NCBI RefSeq assembly: GCF_001469165.1
Contig: NZ_JABX01000019.1
Span: forward strand, 48,866 to 112,865
Origin: Thiohalocapsa sp. ML1
GTDB taxonomy: Bacteria; Pseudomonadota; Gammaproteobacteria; Chromatiales; Chromatiaceae
Reading direction: 5' to 3'
DNA length: 64,000 nt
In this document: piece after piece, positions 14,210-25,959 of the stretch
Numbering within the stretch: position 1 is the first letter of the stretch
How the letters are laid out: every line of letters starts with the position of its first letter
The notes under the pieces: generated by a model
Told to the model about the DNA's origin: nothing
Databases searched by the model: none
Seen by the model: the letters and a program-made list of their open reading frames with translations, nothing else
Program-made: the position numbers and the translations under genes

Positions 14210-15022
14210 ATGGGCACGCTGCTCGCGCTTGTCTTGTTCCTGCTGGCCGGCGTCTGCCTGCCGCTGTTCCCGCTCAGCATGGTCGTCAATCGCTTCGTGC
14301 AGCGCCAGCCGGCGGGCGGCGACGATCGGCTCGCGCGGCCGGGCGCGAAGGCCGCGCTGCTGCTCGGGCTGCCGGTCCCCGGCGTGCTGTTGGTGCAGGC
14401 GGGGCTGTGGCTGGCCGGCGACGGTGCCGGCTGGCTGGTCGGCGCCTTCGGGGTCTGGGGCGGGCTCACGTCGATGCTGTACGCCTTCCGGCTCTTGTCC
14501 GCGCGGGACGGGCAGATCTGGGTCGGCCAGCTCTACACCTCGGCGCTCGCGCTGGTGTGGGTCGGCATCGCGCACGGCGTGCCGCCGCTGTTGCCGGCGC
14601 TCGGGCTCGGTGCGTCGCTATTGCCGCTGTGGTTCCTGCTCGATGGGCTGACGCGGCGCTTCGGCATCGCCCGCACCGGGCTCTATCCGGGGCTTGGGCT
14701 CTGCATGCCGCGCTTCTCGGCGCTGTTCGTCGCCGCCGTGCTCGTGGCCATCGCGGTGCCGTTCTCGCCGGGGTTCTTCGCGGTGGCGGAGCTGGCCTTC
14801 GGCGGCGTCGCCGCCAATGAGCTGTTGACGCTGGTGCCGCTTGGACTCGCCTGGCTGTTCTGGACCTGGGCCGGCGTCAATCTCTTGTCCGGCATCGTCT
14901 TCGGCGAGCCGCGCGCCGATCTCGACTACGCGGACTTGGACCGCCGCGCCGTGCTGCTGCATGGTGGCGGCATGCTGGTGCTGGCGTTGTTCGGGCTGCT
15001 GCTGCTGGAGGGGATGCTGTGA
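14210..15022 (+). CDS. Hypothetical membrane protein between dabB and dabA
   Basis: About 270 residues starting MGTLLALVLFLLAGVCLPLF, with roughly six to seven hydrophobic segments including GLGASLLPLWFLLDGLTRRF and ELLTLVPLGLAWLFWTWAGV. The ATG at 14210 has GGCGGGA upstream; a TTG two codons earlier is possible. It starts 15 bases after dabB, and its stop overlaps the dabA start (ATGCTGTGAGTG context), so it is translated with the operon. It has no recognised domain. It may be a small accessory antiporter-like subunit of the DAB complex. Confidence 0.7.
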   Translation: MGTLLALVLFLLAGVCLPLFPLSMVVNRFVQRQPAGGDDRLARPGAKAALLLGLPVPGVLLVQAGLWLAGDGAGWLVGAFGVWGGLTSMLYAFRLLSARDGQIWVGQLYTSALALVWVGIAHGVPPLLPALGLGASLLPLWFLLDGLTRRFGIARTGLYPGLGLCMPRFSALFVAAVLVAIAVPFSPGFFAVAELAFGGVAANELLTLVPLGLAWLFWTWAGVNLLSGIVFGEPRADLDYADLDRRAVLLHGGGMLVLALFGLLLLEGML

Positions 15023-15567
15023 GTGCGACCTTTGATGACGTGACCGCAGATGGGCACGCGGGTGCGGTGCCGGGTTCGGCGCCCGCGTCTGCCGCAACGC
15101 TTGCCGCCGACGACGGCCGCCATCGCCCGCCCCTCGGCAAGCGGCTCAAGATCCGCAGCATGGTGACCGTGGCGGGGGAGGTGCTGCCCTTCTTCTGGCC
15201 CATGCGCAACTTCATCCACCACAACCCGTTGCATGGGCTGGAGCACTTGCCTTTCGAGCAGGCCGTCGCCGAGGCGACGCGCCTCTTCCACGCCCGCGGC
15301 TGGCTGCCGCGCACGGACTACCAGCGCATGCTCGCAGAAGGCAGCATCGAGCGCGCCGACATCGCCGCCGAGATCGACACTTTCGTCGCCGTCTGGCTCG
15401 CCGAGCATGGTCCGCAGGACGCGCAGGCCGCGGACGACGTCGGCGCCCTGCTGCGTGAGGTGCTGCTCGCGATGCTGACGGCGACGAGCCAGCCCGCCCC
15501 GGGCGACCGCGAGCCCGGCGCCGATGAGGTGCTCGCGTGCCTGCGCCGTGGCGGCGAGCGCGCCTGA
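15019..15567 (+). CDS. dabA: DabA (DUF2309), N-terminal part in its own frame
   Basis: 182 residues starting at GTG (MSATFDDVTADG). The segment RLKIRSMVTVAGEVLPFFWP, then MRNFIHHNPLHGLEHLPFEQ, is the conserved N-terminus of long DabA/DUF2309 proteins. The frame ends ADEVLACLRRGGERA-TGA. The remaining DabA sequence continues 25 bases later in the +1 frame. In relatives known to me this is one polypeptide of roughly 1000 residues, so either the gene is naturally split here or there is a frameshift near 15540-15590. Confidence 0.8.
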   Translation: MSATFDDVTADGHAGAVPGSAPASAATLAADDGRHRPPLGKRLKIRSMVTVAGEVLPFFWPMRNFIHHNPLHGLEHLPFEQAVAEATRLFHARGWLPRTDYQRMLAEGSIERADIAAEIDTFVAVWLAEHGPQDAQAADDVGALLREVLLAMLTATSQPAPGDREPGADEVLACLRRGGERA

Positions 15568-15592
15568 CGCGTCGCGCCCGCCGGAGCCCGCC

Positions 15593-18292
15593 ATGACCGT
15601 CCGCACGTCAACACCGCTCGCCGAACAGCTCGGCCGCGACCTCACGCTCTGCGACGCCGCCGATCAGCTCTTCGGCACCCGCATTGGCGAGACGCTGAAC
15701 GAGCTGCTGATCAAGGGGCTGATGGACTTCTTCGACGAAGGGCAGTCCGTCTGGCGCATGCCGGGGCGCAAGCAGGGGCTCTACCGCGGCTGGGCCAACA
15801 TCGCGCGGCGCAACCGTCGGCTCAGGATGCGCGGGCTCGACGTCGCCGCCATCCTCGACCGCACCGACGACCCGGAGTCGATGATCGACCTCGTCATGAC
15901 CGAGCTCGGCGTCCCCGAGCCGCGCTGGATGGACTACTTCACCGTGGAGCTGTCGCGGCTGCACGGCTGGGCCGGCTTCGTGCGCTGGCGCGCGCAGGCC
16001 CGCCACTACTACTGGCAGCAGCGCAACCCCGCCGACCTGGTGGACTACATGGCCATCCGGCTGGTGCTGGCGCTGGCGCTGCTTCAGGATACCGGCCGCC
16101 GCCTGAAGCGCGATCTGCGCTGGCCCGCGCTCAGCGCCTTCGCCGCCGCCCAGCCGCACGAATGCGTGCTGCGCCGGGAGCTGAACGCCGGCACCGTGCT
16201 GCCGGACTTTGCGCACCGCATCGAGGTGGCGCTCGACTCCCGCGACCCCGCGCGCATCGATGCCCTCTACGCCGAGTACGAGCGCGAGAAGCTCGCCCGC
16301 GAGGCCTGCACCCGCGCCCGGCGCGTGCAGTTGATGGCGGAGCAGGCCGGCATCCCGCGCGCTGCGCTGCTCGCCCGCGACGACGCCGCGCTGCACCGGA
16401 TCATCGACGCCATCTACGCCGCCAAGGCCGGCGAGGGCATGCTCTGGACGCGGGCGCTGGAGCGCACGCTGATGCGCCGGCTCCTCGCCGGGGTCGATGG
16501 GCTCGCCGATGGCGCCCCCGACCAAGCCGCCGCCGCCGACGCCGGCCCGAGCGGCAAGGTGCAGGCGCTCTGCTGCATCGACGTGCGCTCCGAGCGCCTG
16601 CGCCGCCATCTGGAGACCGTCGGCGATTACGAGACCTTCGGCATCGCCGGCTTCTTCGGCGTGCCGGTGGCCTTCGTCGAGCTTGGCAAGGGCCACGAGA
16701 CGGCGCTGTGCCCGGCCATCGTGACGCCGAAGAACGTCGCCGTGGAGATGCCGCACACCCACGCGCAGCACGCGCACTCGCTCTACGAGCTGGCGCACGA
16801 GGTGGTGCACGACCTCAAGAACACCGTGCTCGCGCCCTACGTGACGGTGGAAGCCGTCGGCCTCCTGTTCGGCTTCGACATGGTCGGCAAGACCTTCGCG
16901 CCGCGCGCCTACAACACCTGGCGGCAGCGCCTGGAGAGCCGCAAGCCGCCGGCGCGGCTCCTGATCGACAAGATCTCCGAGGCCGATGCGCGCGAGCTGG
17001 TCGCCAACCTTCAGGACGAGATGGTGCTGCGCGCCGTGGAGCGCCACTTCGGCACCAAGCGCGAGGACCTCACCAGCCCCATGCTCCGGGAGCTGCGCGA
17101 GACCGCGCTCGGCAACCGCAAGGGCCAGAGCGAGTTTGCGCGGCGCTTCGCGGTGGAGCCCGCCGCCGAGGCCGTGTTCATCCGTACCCTGCAGGCCGAG
17201 TACCGCGTCAACCCGGACCAGGCCCGCATCCAACTGGAGCACCTGGCCAAGGTCGGCTTCCGGCACAAGCGCCAGGCGCAGCTCGTGGGCGCGGCGCTGC
17301 GCGGCATCGGGCTGGTGACGGGCTTCGCGCGCACGGTGCTGGTGGTGGGCCACGGCAGCACGTCCGAGAACAACCCCTATGAATCCGCTCTGGACTGCGG
17401 CGCCTGCGGCGGCGACCAGGGGCTGGTGAACGCGCGCATCTTCGCGGCCATGGCCAACCGGCGCGAGGTGCGCGAGCTGCTGGCCGGGCAGGGCATCTCG
17501 ATCCCCGACGACACGCACTTCATCCCCGCGCTGCACGACACCACCACGGACGAGGTGCGGCTCTTCGACTTGGACCAGCTCACGCCCGCGGCGCTGACGC
17601 GCCTGAGCGGCATCCAGGAGGACCTCACCGCCGCCGGGCGCCTCTGCGCCGCCGAGCGCTGCATCGAGCTCGGCGAGCGCGGCGTCGCCGGGCCGGACGC
17701 CGCCGCTCGGCGCGTGAAGCGCCACGCGCTCGACTGGACGCAAGTGCGCCCGGAGTGGGGGCTGTCGAAGAATGCGTCCTTCATCATCGGCCGCCGCGCG
17801 CTGAGCCGCGGGCTGGACCTTAAGGGACGCGCCTTCCTGCACAGCTACGACTGGCGCGTCGACCCCCAGGGGCGGATGCTCGATACCATCCTGTCCGGCC
17901 CCTTGGTCGTCGCGCAGTGGATCAACCTGGAGCACTTCTTCTCGGTGGTGGACAACGAGACCTTCGGCAGCGGCAGCAAGGTCTACCACAACATCGTCGG
18001 GCGCTTCGGCGTCGTCACCGGCAACGTCAGCGACCTGCGCACCGGCCTGCCCGCCCAGACCATGCTGCGCGGCGAACGGCCCTACCACGAGCCCATGCGT
18101 CTGATCACCGTCATCGAGGCGCCGCTCGCGCTGGTCGAAGACCTGCTCGCGCGGCTCTACAAGCCCCGCGAGCTGGTGCAGAACGGCTGGATCAGGCTCA
18201 TCGTGCTGGACGGTCAGACGGGCCGGGCGCATGTCTACGAGCCCGATGGCGGCGGGCGGTGGGAGGCGCAGCCGATTCGGCTGCCGGGTTGA
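15593..18292 (+). CDS. dabA: DabA (DUF2309), main carbonic-anhydrase-like part
   Basis: 899 residues from MTVRTSTPLAEQLGRDLTLC. GGAG lies 8 bases before this ATG, arguing that it is really initiated. The zinc site of the beta-carbonic-anhydrase-like core is intact: CCIDVRSERLRRHLE supplies Cys and Asp (near residue 327), and VVGHGSTSENNPYESALDCGACGG supplies His and Cys (near 586). The spacing is longer than in short DabA2 proteins, as in the long DabA class. It would sit at the inner membrane face with DabB and hydrate CO2 vectorially. The N-terminal HHNPLHG region is encoded by the preceding frame. Confidence 0.92.
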   Translation: MTVRTSTPLAEQLGRDLTLCDAADQLFGTRIGETLNELLIKGLMDFFDEGQSVWRMPGRKQGLYRGWANIARRNRRLRMRGLDVAAILDRTDDPESMIDLVMTELGVPEPRWMDYFTVELSRLHGWAGFVRWRAQARHYYWQQRNPADLVDYMAIRLVLALALLQDTGRRLKRDLRWPALSAFAAAQPHECVLRRELNAGTVLPDFAHRIEVALDSRDPARIDALYAEYEREKLAREACTRARRVQLMAEQAGIPRAALLARDDAALHRIIDAIYAAKAGEGMLWTRALERTLMRRLLAGVDGLADGAPDQAAAADAGPSGKVQALCCIDVRSERLRRHLETVGDYETFGIAGFFGVPVAFVELGKGHETALCPAIVTPKNVAVEMPHTHAQHAHSLYELAHEVVHDLKNTVLAPYVTVEAVGLLFGFDMVGKTFAPRAYNTWRQRLESRKPPARLLIDKISEADARELVANLQDEMVLRAVERHFGTKREDLTSPMLRELRETALGNRKGQSEFARRFAVEPAAEAVFIRTLQAEYRVNPDQARIQLEHLAKVGFRHKRQAQLVGAALRGIGLVTGFARTVLVVGHGSTSENNPYESALDCGACGGDQGLVNARIFAAMANRREVRELLAGQGISIPDDTHFIPALHDTTTDEVRLFDLDQLTPAALTRLSGIQEDLTAAGRLCAAERCIELGERGVAGPDAAARRVKRHALDWTQVRPEWGLSKNASFIIGRRALSRGLDLKGRAFLHSYDWRVDPQGRMLDTILSGPLVVAQWINLEHFFSVVDNETFGSGSKVYHNIVGRFGVVTGNVSDLRTGLPAQTMLRGERPYHEPMRLITVIEAPLALVEDLLARLYKPRELVQNGWIRLIVLDGQTGRAHVYEPDGGGRWEAQPIRLPG

Positions 18293-18332
18293 TCGCGCCG
18301 GTGCGGCGACGGCCGCAGCGTTGCCCGCGTAG

Positions 18333-18358
18333 GATGGGCAACGCGAAGCGTGCCCATC
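18333..18358. repeat. REP-like hairpin GATGGGCA..TGCCCATC
   Basis: GATGGGCA-ACGCGAAGCG-TGCCCATC, an 8-bp perfect stem with an internally symmetric loop, lies between dabA and the P-II-like gene. This motif is widespread as an intergenic repeat in gammaproteobacteria. It may attenuate or protect the operon mRNA. Confidence 0.65.
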
Positions 18359-18430
18359 GATCAGGCTCAGCCAGTCCCACGCGGCGAGCCCCTGTCCGCA
18401 CATCCGAGCGGCAACCCCGGAGGCAAACCC

Positions 18431-18763
18431 ATGCAAGAGCTCAAGCACAGCGTATTGAAAAAGCTGGAGATCATCGTCCAGGGCGAGCAGCAGGACTTCG
18501 TGCTCGATCTCCTGGAGCGCGCCGGTGTCACCGGCTGGACCATGGTCCACAATCTTTCGGGCAAAGGCAGCCATGGCGCCCACGACGCCCACCTGATGTT
18601 CAACGAGGACGACGTGCTGGTGATGATCATCACCGCCGTGCCCGCCGACACCGCCGAGGCCATCCTGGAGGGTCTGACCCCATTCTTCAACCGCCACATG
18701 GGCGTCGTCTTCAGCACCGACATCCAGGTCAGCCGGCTGGCGAAGTTTCAGCCGGTGGGGTGA
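18431..18763 (+). CDS. P-II-like regulatory protein of the DAB locus
   Basis: 110 residues, MQELKHSVLKKLEIIVQGEQ, then DFVLDLLERAGVTGWTMVHN, LSGKGSHGAHDAHLMFNEDD and VLVMIITAVPADTAEAILEG. The beta-alpha-beta arrangement with a glycine-rich loop and a late ITAV strand fits the P-II/CPII family. A strong GGAGGCAAACCC ribosome-binding site precedes the ATG. Such proteins are commonly encoded after dabA and sense adenine nucleotides or bicarbonate to gate Ci transporters. That role is inferred from context. It has no GlnB uridylylation tyrosine motif. Confidence 0.85.
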   Translation: MQELKHSVLKKLEIIVQGEQQDFVLDLLERAGVTGWTMVHNLSGKGSHGAHDAHLMFNEDDVLVMIITAVPADTAEAILEGLTPFFNRHMGVVFSTDIQVSRLAKFQPVG

Positions 18764-18832
18764 GGCTTGCGGCACGCCGGTCGGTTGATCGACGCGCTGC
18801 ACAATCCCGCATTCCAGTAGGAGCCAAGTCCA

Positions 18833-19921
18833 GTGGACCCTGACGATTCCGCCCAGCTTCCCAACAATGCCGGCGCCGGGTCCGGCAGCCGCGACCCAAT
18901 GACCCTCGAAGCACTCGGTTGGGAGCCCTTCTTTGCCGAACAGATCGGCGCTGAGACACCGGCTGACACGCCGCCGGTGCGCGTCGTCGCCGTGCACCGC
19001 AGCGGGCTTCAGATCCTTGGCGCCGGCATCGACGAGGCCATTCCGCCGCGCGCCGATGCGACCGTGGGCGACTGGCTGCTGCTCGATCGCGCGCAGCCCA
19101 GGGCGAGCCCCGTGCTGGCGCGTAAAAGCCTGGTCAAGCGCCGAGCGCCGGGCACGAACCGGCAGGTGCAGCTCATCGCGGCGAACATCGACACGGCCTT
19201 CGTCGTGACCTCCTGCAATCAGGATTTCAACCTGGCCCGGCTGGAGCGCTATGTCGCGCTGGCCTTCGAGGCCGGGATCACGCCGGTGATCGTGCTGACC
19301 AAGGCCGATCTCGTCCCGGACCTGCCGACCTGGATCGACGCCGCCCGCACCGTGTCGGAGCGCGTGCCGGTGGTTGCGCTCGACGCCCGTGGGGACGAGC
19401 CGGCGACGGCGCTGTCTGCCTGGTGCCAGCCGGGTCGGACCGTCGCGTTCCTGGGCTCGTCGGGTGTCGGCAAATCCACGCTGACCAACGCCCTTGCCGG
19501 CACCGATGCCATCGCGACGCAGGCCATCCGCGAAGACGACGCCAAGGGCCGCCACACCACGACCCGTCGCGAGCTGCACCTGATCCCCGGTGGCTGCCTG
19601 GTGCTGGACACACCCGGCATGCGGGAATTGCAACTGGCCGATGCCGAGGCCGGCATCGCCGACACCTTCGAGGACATCGAGGCCCTGTCGGCGCAATGCC
19701 GATTCGGCGATTGCCGGCACGAAGGCGAGCCCGGCTGCGCCGTCCGGGCCGCGATCGACAACGGCCGACTCGACCCGGCCCGGCTGCAGCGCTGGCGCAA
19801 GCTGCTCGCGGAGGACGCCTTCAACTCCGCGAGCCTCGCCGAGCGCCGCACCAAGGAGCGCGCATTCGGCAAGATGGTCCGGCGGACCATGAAAGAGTCC
19901 GAATCCCGCCGACGGTCCTGA
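18833..19921 (+). CDS. rsgA: Ribosome biogenesis GTPase RsgA
   Basis: 362 residues from a GTG with AGGAG 9 bases upstream. It has an OB-fold N-terminus (VVAVHRSGLQILG), then a circularly permuted GTPase: G4 TKADLV near 157, G1 GSSGVGKSTLTN near 210, the switch GRHTTTRREL and G3 DTPGMRE near 260, followed by a Zn-binding C-R-F-G-D-C-R-H...C finger. It assists late 30S subunit maturation. It is single-copy and not obviously part of the dab operon (69-base gap). Confidence 0.96.
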   Translation: MDPDDSAQLPNNAGAGSGSRDPMTLEALGWEPFFAEQIGAETPADTPPVRVVAVHRSGLQILGAGIDEAIPPRADATVGDWLLLDRAQPRASPVLARKSLVKRRAPGTNRQVQLIAANIDTAFVVTSCNQDFNLARLERYVALAFEAGITPVIVLTKADLVPDLPTWIDAARTVSERVPVVALDARGDEPATALSAWCQPGRTVAFLGSSGVGKSTLTNALAGTDAIATQAIREDDAKGRHTTTRRELHLIPGGCLVLDTPGMRELQLADAEAGIADTFEDIEALSAQCRFGDCRHEGEPGCAVRAAIDNGRLDPARLQRWRKLLAEDAFNSASLAERRTKERAFGKMVRRTMKESESRRRS

Positions 19922-20006
19922 CAAGACCGGGTATCGTGCTTGGCGGCGCGACGACCCCGGCGCTGCTGCGCAGGGATCAGCCGTTTGCGTCACTCGCAAC
20001 AGATCC

Positions 20007-20201
20007 TCAAGCTGCGCCCGGCGCTTCCGCGGGGACCACGCCCTTCAGTCGCGCCAGCAGGCCGCGGTTGTCCCAGGCGCGCGCGCCCGGCGCAGTCTCC
20101 AACTGCTCCAGCGCCGTTTTTGCCTTGTCCAATTCGGCCCGGATTCTGGCGACTTCCGGGGTGTCTTGCGCCGCGACATCGTCGCGCCGGTTTCTCGTCA
20201 C
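20007..20201 (-). pseudogene. Possible C-terminal coding remnant
   Basis: The minus strand reads AAQDTPEVARIRAELDKAKT, then ALEQLETAPGARAWDNRGLL and ARLKGVVPAEAPGAA before a stop: a coiled-coil-like, compositionally normal stretch. Its upstream side runs into a GTCACACCGC hairpin repeat, so the start is lost or replaced by a GTG inside the repeat. No family is recognised. It may be the tail of a gene cut off by repeat insertion. From here to 20446 I see only repeat-like DNA. Confidence 0.3.
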
Positions 20202-20220
20202 ACCGCTCCGCGGTGTGACG
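20196..20220. repeat. GTCACACCGC hairpin, copy B3
   Basis: CGTCACACCG-CTCCG-CGGTGTGACG, a 10-bp stem with a 5-base loop. It belongs to the dispersed hairpin family also seen at 5284-5424 and 27353-27506, and is followed by a GCCGCTCCGCGGC-like second stem. Confidence 0.65.
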
Positions 20221-20446
20221 CATCGCCGGCCGCTCCGCGGCCCGTTGCGCTGACAGTTGCGCGCCCTCTGTGCTCTGCGTCGGGGCAGTCGGATACCCGC
20301 AGCGCCGACGCCGCCGACCACCCGGTCGGGCGATTGCCCGCGCGATTTCGTGGTGCGTCCCGGATCTCGCGCCCAAAAGGCACGGTCGCCCCTGAGACTC
20401 GGTTGAGCCGCGCGGAAACACAGATCTTCCCCGGCAGAATCCGCTG

Positions 20447-20716
20447 TCAGGTCCCTTCGTTGCCTGGAGTGGAGCTGGCGGATACGTTTGCATACAACGT
20501 CTCGGGAGCAATGTCCGCCCCATTGGGCCAAGCGATGGTGCCTCCTTCTACTGTGGCCAGCCTGAAAAAGTCAGGATCCTTTAGCGGTGCAAACACCGGC
20601 CCCTTACTCAGGTACGGCGAAAAATCCACCTCGCCGGCGGTGCCGTCGTCAAACATGACATGGTAAGTGTAGCCGCCGATGTAAGAGATTTCGGTCACGT
20701 CATTCATATTCCACAT
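20447..20716 (-). CDS. DUF2442 domain protein
   Basis: 89 residues from MWNMNDVTEISYIGGYTYHV, then MFDDGTAGEVDFSPYLSKGP and FRLATVEGGTIAWPNGADIA, the compact DUF2442 pattern with the WPNGADI motif. GAGG lies 8 bases before the ATG. DUF2442 genes typically follow a DUF4160 gene as a small TA-like pair, and here the DUF4160 frame lies just upstream but is shifted. Function of the pair is not established. Confidence 0.85.
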   Translation of the reverse strand: MWNMNDVTEISYIGGYTYHVMFDDGTAGEVDFSPYLSKGPVFAPLKDPDFFRLATVEGGTIAWPNGADIAPETLYANVSASSTPGNEGT

Positions 20717-20726
20717 GCTTGCAGCC

Positions 20727-20988
20727 TCATTGTAGGGGGTCGATCTTCTTGAGCGTTTGGCTGTTTCTGGCCAATTGCCAGTCTTCTTCCAGCTCTAGGA
20801 GATGAAAGTCAATCCATTCCCTAACGAGCTTGGTCGCTGTACGCGAGCCTAGATCACCTTTGATGACGTTGCCCCGAAAGTCGAAGACAGCCTTGCTTCC
20901 GGAATACTCCGCATGGACCTGCGGCGGGTCATGATCGTCGAAAAAACATCCTGATGATAATACCGAAGAACCGCGATATTTCCGGCAT
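20727..20988 (-). pseudogene. DUF4160 protein, frameshifted in a homopolymer
   Basis: Begins MPEISRFFGIIIRMFF, then hits a stop (RRS). If one T is removed from the six-T run (A20941-20946 on the plus strand) the frame continues DDHDPPQVHAEYSGSKAVFD, FRGNVIKGDLGSRTATKLVR, EWIDFHLLELEEDWQLARNS, a typical DUF4160 protein. The lesion is a single-base insertion in a homopolymer, so either recent inactivation, slippage-controlled expression or a sequencing error is possible. Partner of the DUF2442 gene, which starts 11 bases downstream. Confidence 0.8.
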
Positions 20989-21130
20989 AGACAAGTTCTC
21001 CGTTTGAATACTGAAATCGGCGCTGCGCAATCTCATCGATGCCGCCGATGCGACCCGCGCAGAAGTCAATTGCGCTGGCGCTTTTCTCTGCGCCAATGCG
21101 GAACCGCGGAGCCCGCGGCGCCGTGACCGA

Positions 21131-24283
<3,153 letters not shown>

Positions 24284-24325
24284 TGGCGCTGACCCCAACC
24301 GTGCCGATCCGCCGGGCGACCTTCT

Positions 24326-25480
24326 CTAAGCCGCGGGATCATCGACGCTGGGATCCTGATCTTCCTCTACGCCAATCTCCCGAGGGTTTCGCAATTCCCA
24401 GCGCTGCCCGACTGGGTACAGATCACCCAACAGCGAGAGAACCAGCTTCTCCTTAAAGGCGCGGATCACGAGCGGATAAACGGCCTGCTCGAAGTGCACC
24501 TTCACGCGCCGAGGCTTGCTGTCAATCACCACGCGCAATGTAGCGCTGCCGTCGAATTGGTCCACGGGCCGATCCAACGCAATGACAAAGCCAGTCAGGC
24601 GTTCATCAGACAGCGGCTCGGAGCGCCGAAATACGCTTGCCGCCTCAAGCAGGACATCCGCGACATCAGAGCTGAAATGGATGCGCTGATTGACTCGGCC
24701 TGCCGGCCGGGTGCGTGCCCAAAACACGCCAACGTCGATGCCGCCAGCAGCTTCTGCGAGACGGGCCACTGCCTCGCACAGGTTGGCGCTAACGCCGTCT
24801 GCGACAGCGGCATCGAAGGGGGCGAACGAGTTGTCGGCAACCGCCAGATCAGCCGCACGCTTGGCGGCCACGAGGGCACCGGCCAAACGCAGCGTTACGA
24901 TGCGGGCAAAGGGCTCATCCCCAAGTTCCGGCCGCTGCTGCCCACCGAGTCGCGGTTGTACCGGAGAGAACAACGTCATCACGTAGCTGCCGCGCTCACT
25001 CGGCCCGAGGCGGACGGCTTTAAGGTAGTTCGTCGCTTCCGCGACTTTGCGCAGGTGGTAGTTCCGCCGACGGTCAACAGCAGCACAGGCCGCCGACAGC
25101 ATGAGGTTTTCGGCCTCCCGATAGAGAATCACGCCGTCCTCGATGGCGATGGCGCCATCTGCGTCCCCGCCAGGCGCCCGAAGCCGGACGACATCGGCCC
25201 CGGACGTCCCGATATCCTGATAGACGGCCAGCACGGAGCGCTGCTCCACATCGGCCAAGACCTGCAAGGCCTCCGCCATCCGCGACGCGTAGTCCCCGAC
25301 GTCGTCCCGCGCCGGCACCAAAATCTCCACCGCCCCGCTGGTTCGCTCCCCCGGTTCGTAGACTAGCGCTTTGTCGCGGATGCGCCCGACCTGCACCCAG
25401 CCTTGCGCCTCGAGGTAGGACTTGAGGTCGCCCCAGGGCAGGCGCCTCAGCGCGGCCTCATCGTTCAGTTCGAGTCGCAT
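24326..25480 (-). CDS. Unknown 384-residue protein inside the type I restriction operon
   Basis: Starts MRLELNDEAALRRLPWGDLK, then SYLEAQGWVQVGRIRDKALV and EPGERTSGAVEILVPARDDV; the middle has EAENLMLSAACAAVDRRRNY and the end VHFEQAVYPLVIRAFKEKLV. No catalytic motif, membrane segment or signal peptide is recognised; composition is that of a soluble cytoplasmic protein. Its ATG lies 22 bases inside the end of the DUF4365 gene, so the two are coupled, and hsdR follows 43 bases later. Position between hsdS and hsdR argues for a defence-related role that cannot be named from sequence. Confidence 0.75.
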   Translation of the reverse strand: MRLELNDEAALRRLPWGDLKSYLEAQGWVQVGRIRDKALVYEPGERTSGAVEILVPARDDVGDYASRMAEALQVLADVEQRSVLAVYQDIGTSGADVVRLRAPGGDADGAIAIEDGVILYREAENLMLSAACAAVDRRRNYHLRKVAEATNYLKAVRLGPSERGSYVMTLFSPVQPRLGGQQRPELGDEPFARIVTLRLAGALVAAKRAADLAVADNSFAPFDAAVADGVSANLCEAVARLAEAAGGIDVGVFWARTRPAGRVNQRIHFSSDVADVLLEAASVFRRSEPLSDERLTGFVIALDRPVDQFDGSATLRVVIDSKPRRVKVHFEQAVYPLVIRAFKEKLVLSLLGDLYPVGQRWELRNPREIGVEEDQDPSVDDPAA

Positions 25481-25955
25481 CGTAGTCAAGAGCGGCAGTG
25501 TTCATAAGGGCTTCGAGCATAGCCGGGTCGAAGCGGTTCGTCCGCGGGATGCGGACCGTAACGGTGGCGGTATTCTCGCTCTCCGGCTGGCCGTAAAGCG
25601 ACAGGAAATAGCCGCAGTGGCGCAGTACGAGCTCGTCCTCGCTCTGGGTCAGCCAGTCCTCTTCGACCATCGGCAGCACGACCACGATCAGGATGCGCGG
25701 CACGATCACGTCTGCGCGGAGATCGTCGTAGTTCTTGATGGACAGCGGAAACGCGATGTCATCCTCCCCGCGCACCTCCCTTGACGTTGCTTTCGCCTGG
25801 AACTCGATGCGCGGGCGTCGTCCGGCGTGCGAGATCAACATTCCGTCAATGCTGTCGGTGTCCACCTTCGGCTCCACCACATCGAAGCCGGCCTTGGCCG
25901 CTACCGCACTGATGTAGGCGAGAGAAAAGCGCTCTTTGCGGGTGTTTGCGTCCAT
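25458..25955 (-). CDS. DUF4365 domain protein
   Basis: 165 residues, MDANTRKERFSLAYISAVAA, then GFDVVEPKVDTDSIDGMLIS and RIEFQAKATSREVRGEDDIA, then PRILIVVVLPMVEEDWLTQS. The D-S-I-D-G...E-F-Q-A-K-A-T arrangement resembles the PD-(D/E)XK-like DUF4365 family. It starts a few bases after the hsdS stop, and its end overlaps the 384-residue gene. DUF4365 proteins are recurrent passengers in defence loci. A nuclease role is inference from the acidic/Q-x-K core. Confidence 0.75.
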   Translation of the reverse strand: MDANTRKERFSLAYISAVAAKAGFDVVEPKVDTDSIDGMLISHAGRRPRIEFQAKATSREVRGEDDIAFPLSIKNYDDLRADVIVPRILIVVVLPMVEEDWLTQSEDELVLRHCGYFLSLYGQPESENTATVTVRIPRTNRFDPAMLEALMNTAALDYDATRTER

Positions 25956-25959
25956 CAAA

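Noticed and set aside
15608..19999. Very long open frame on the minus strand opposite dabA, the P-II-like gene and rsgA
   Set aside because: It is the antisense shadow of high-GC genes. The plus strand encodes recognisable DabA and RsgA motifs, whereas this frame has low-complexity R/A/G/H-rich sequence and no domain.
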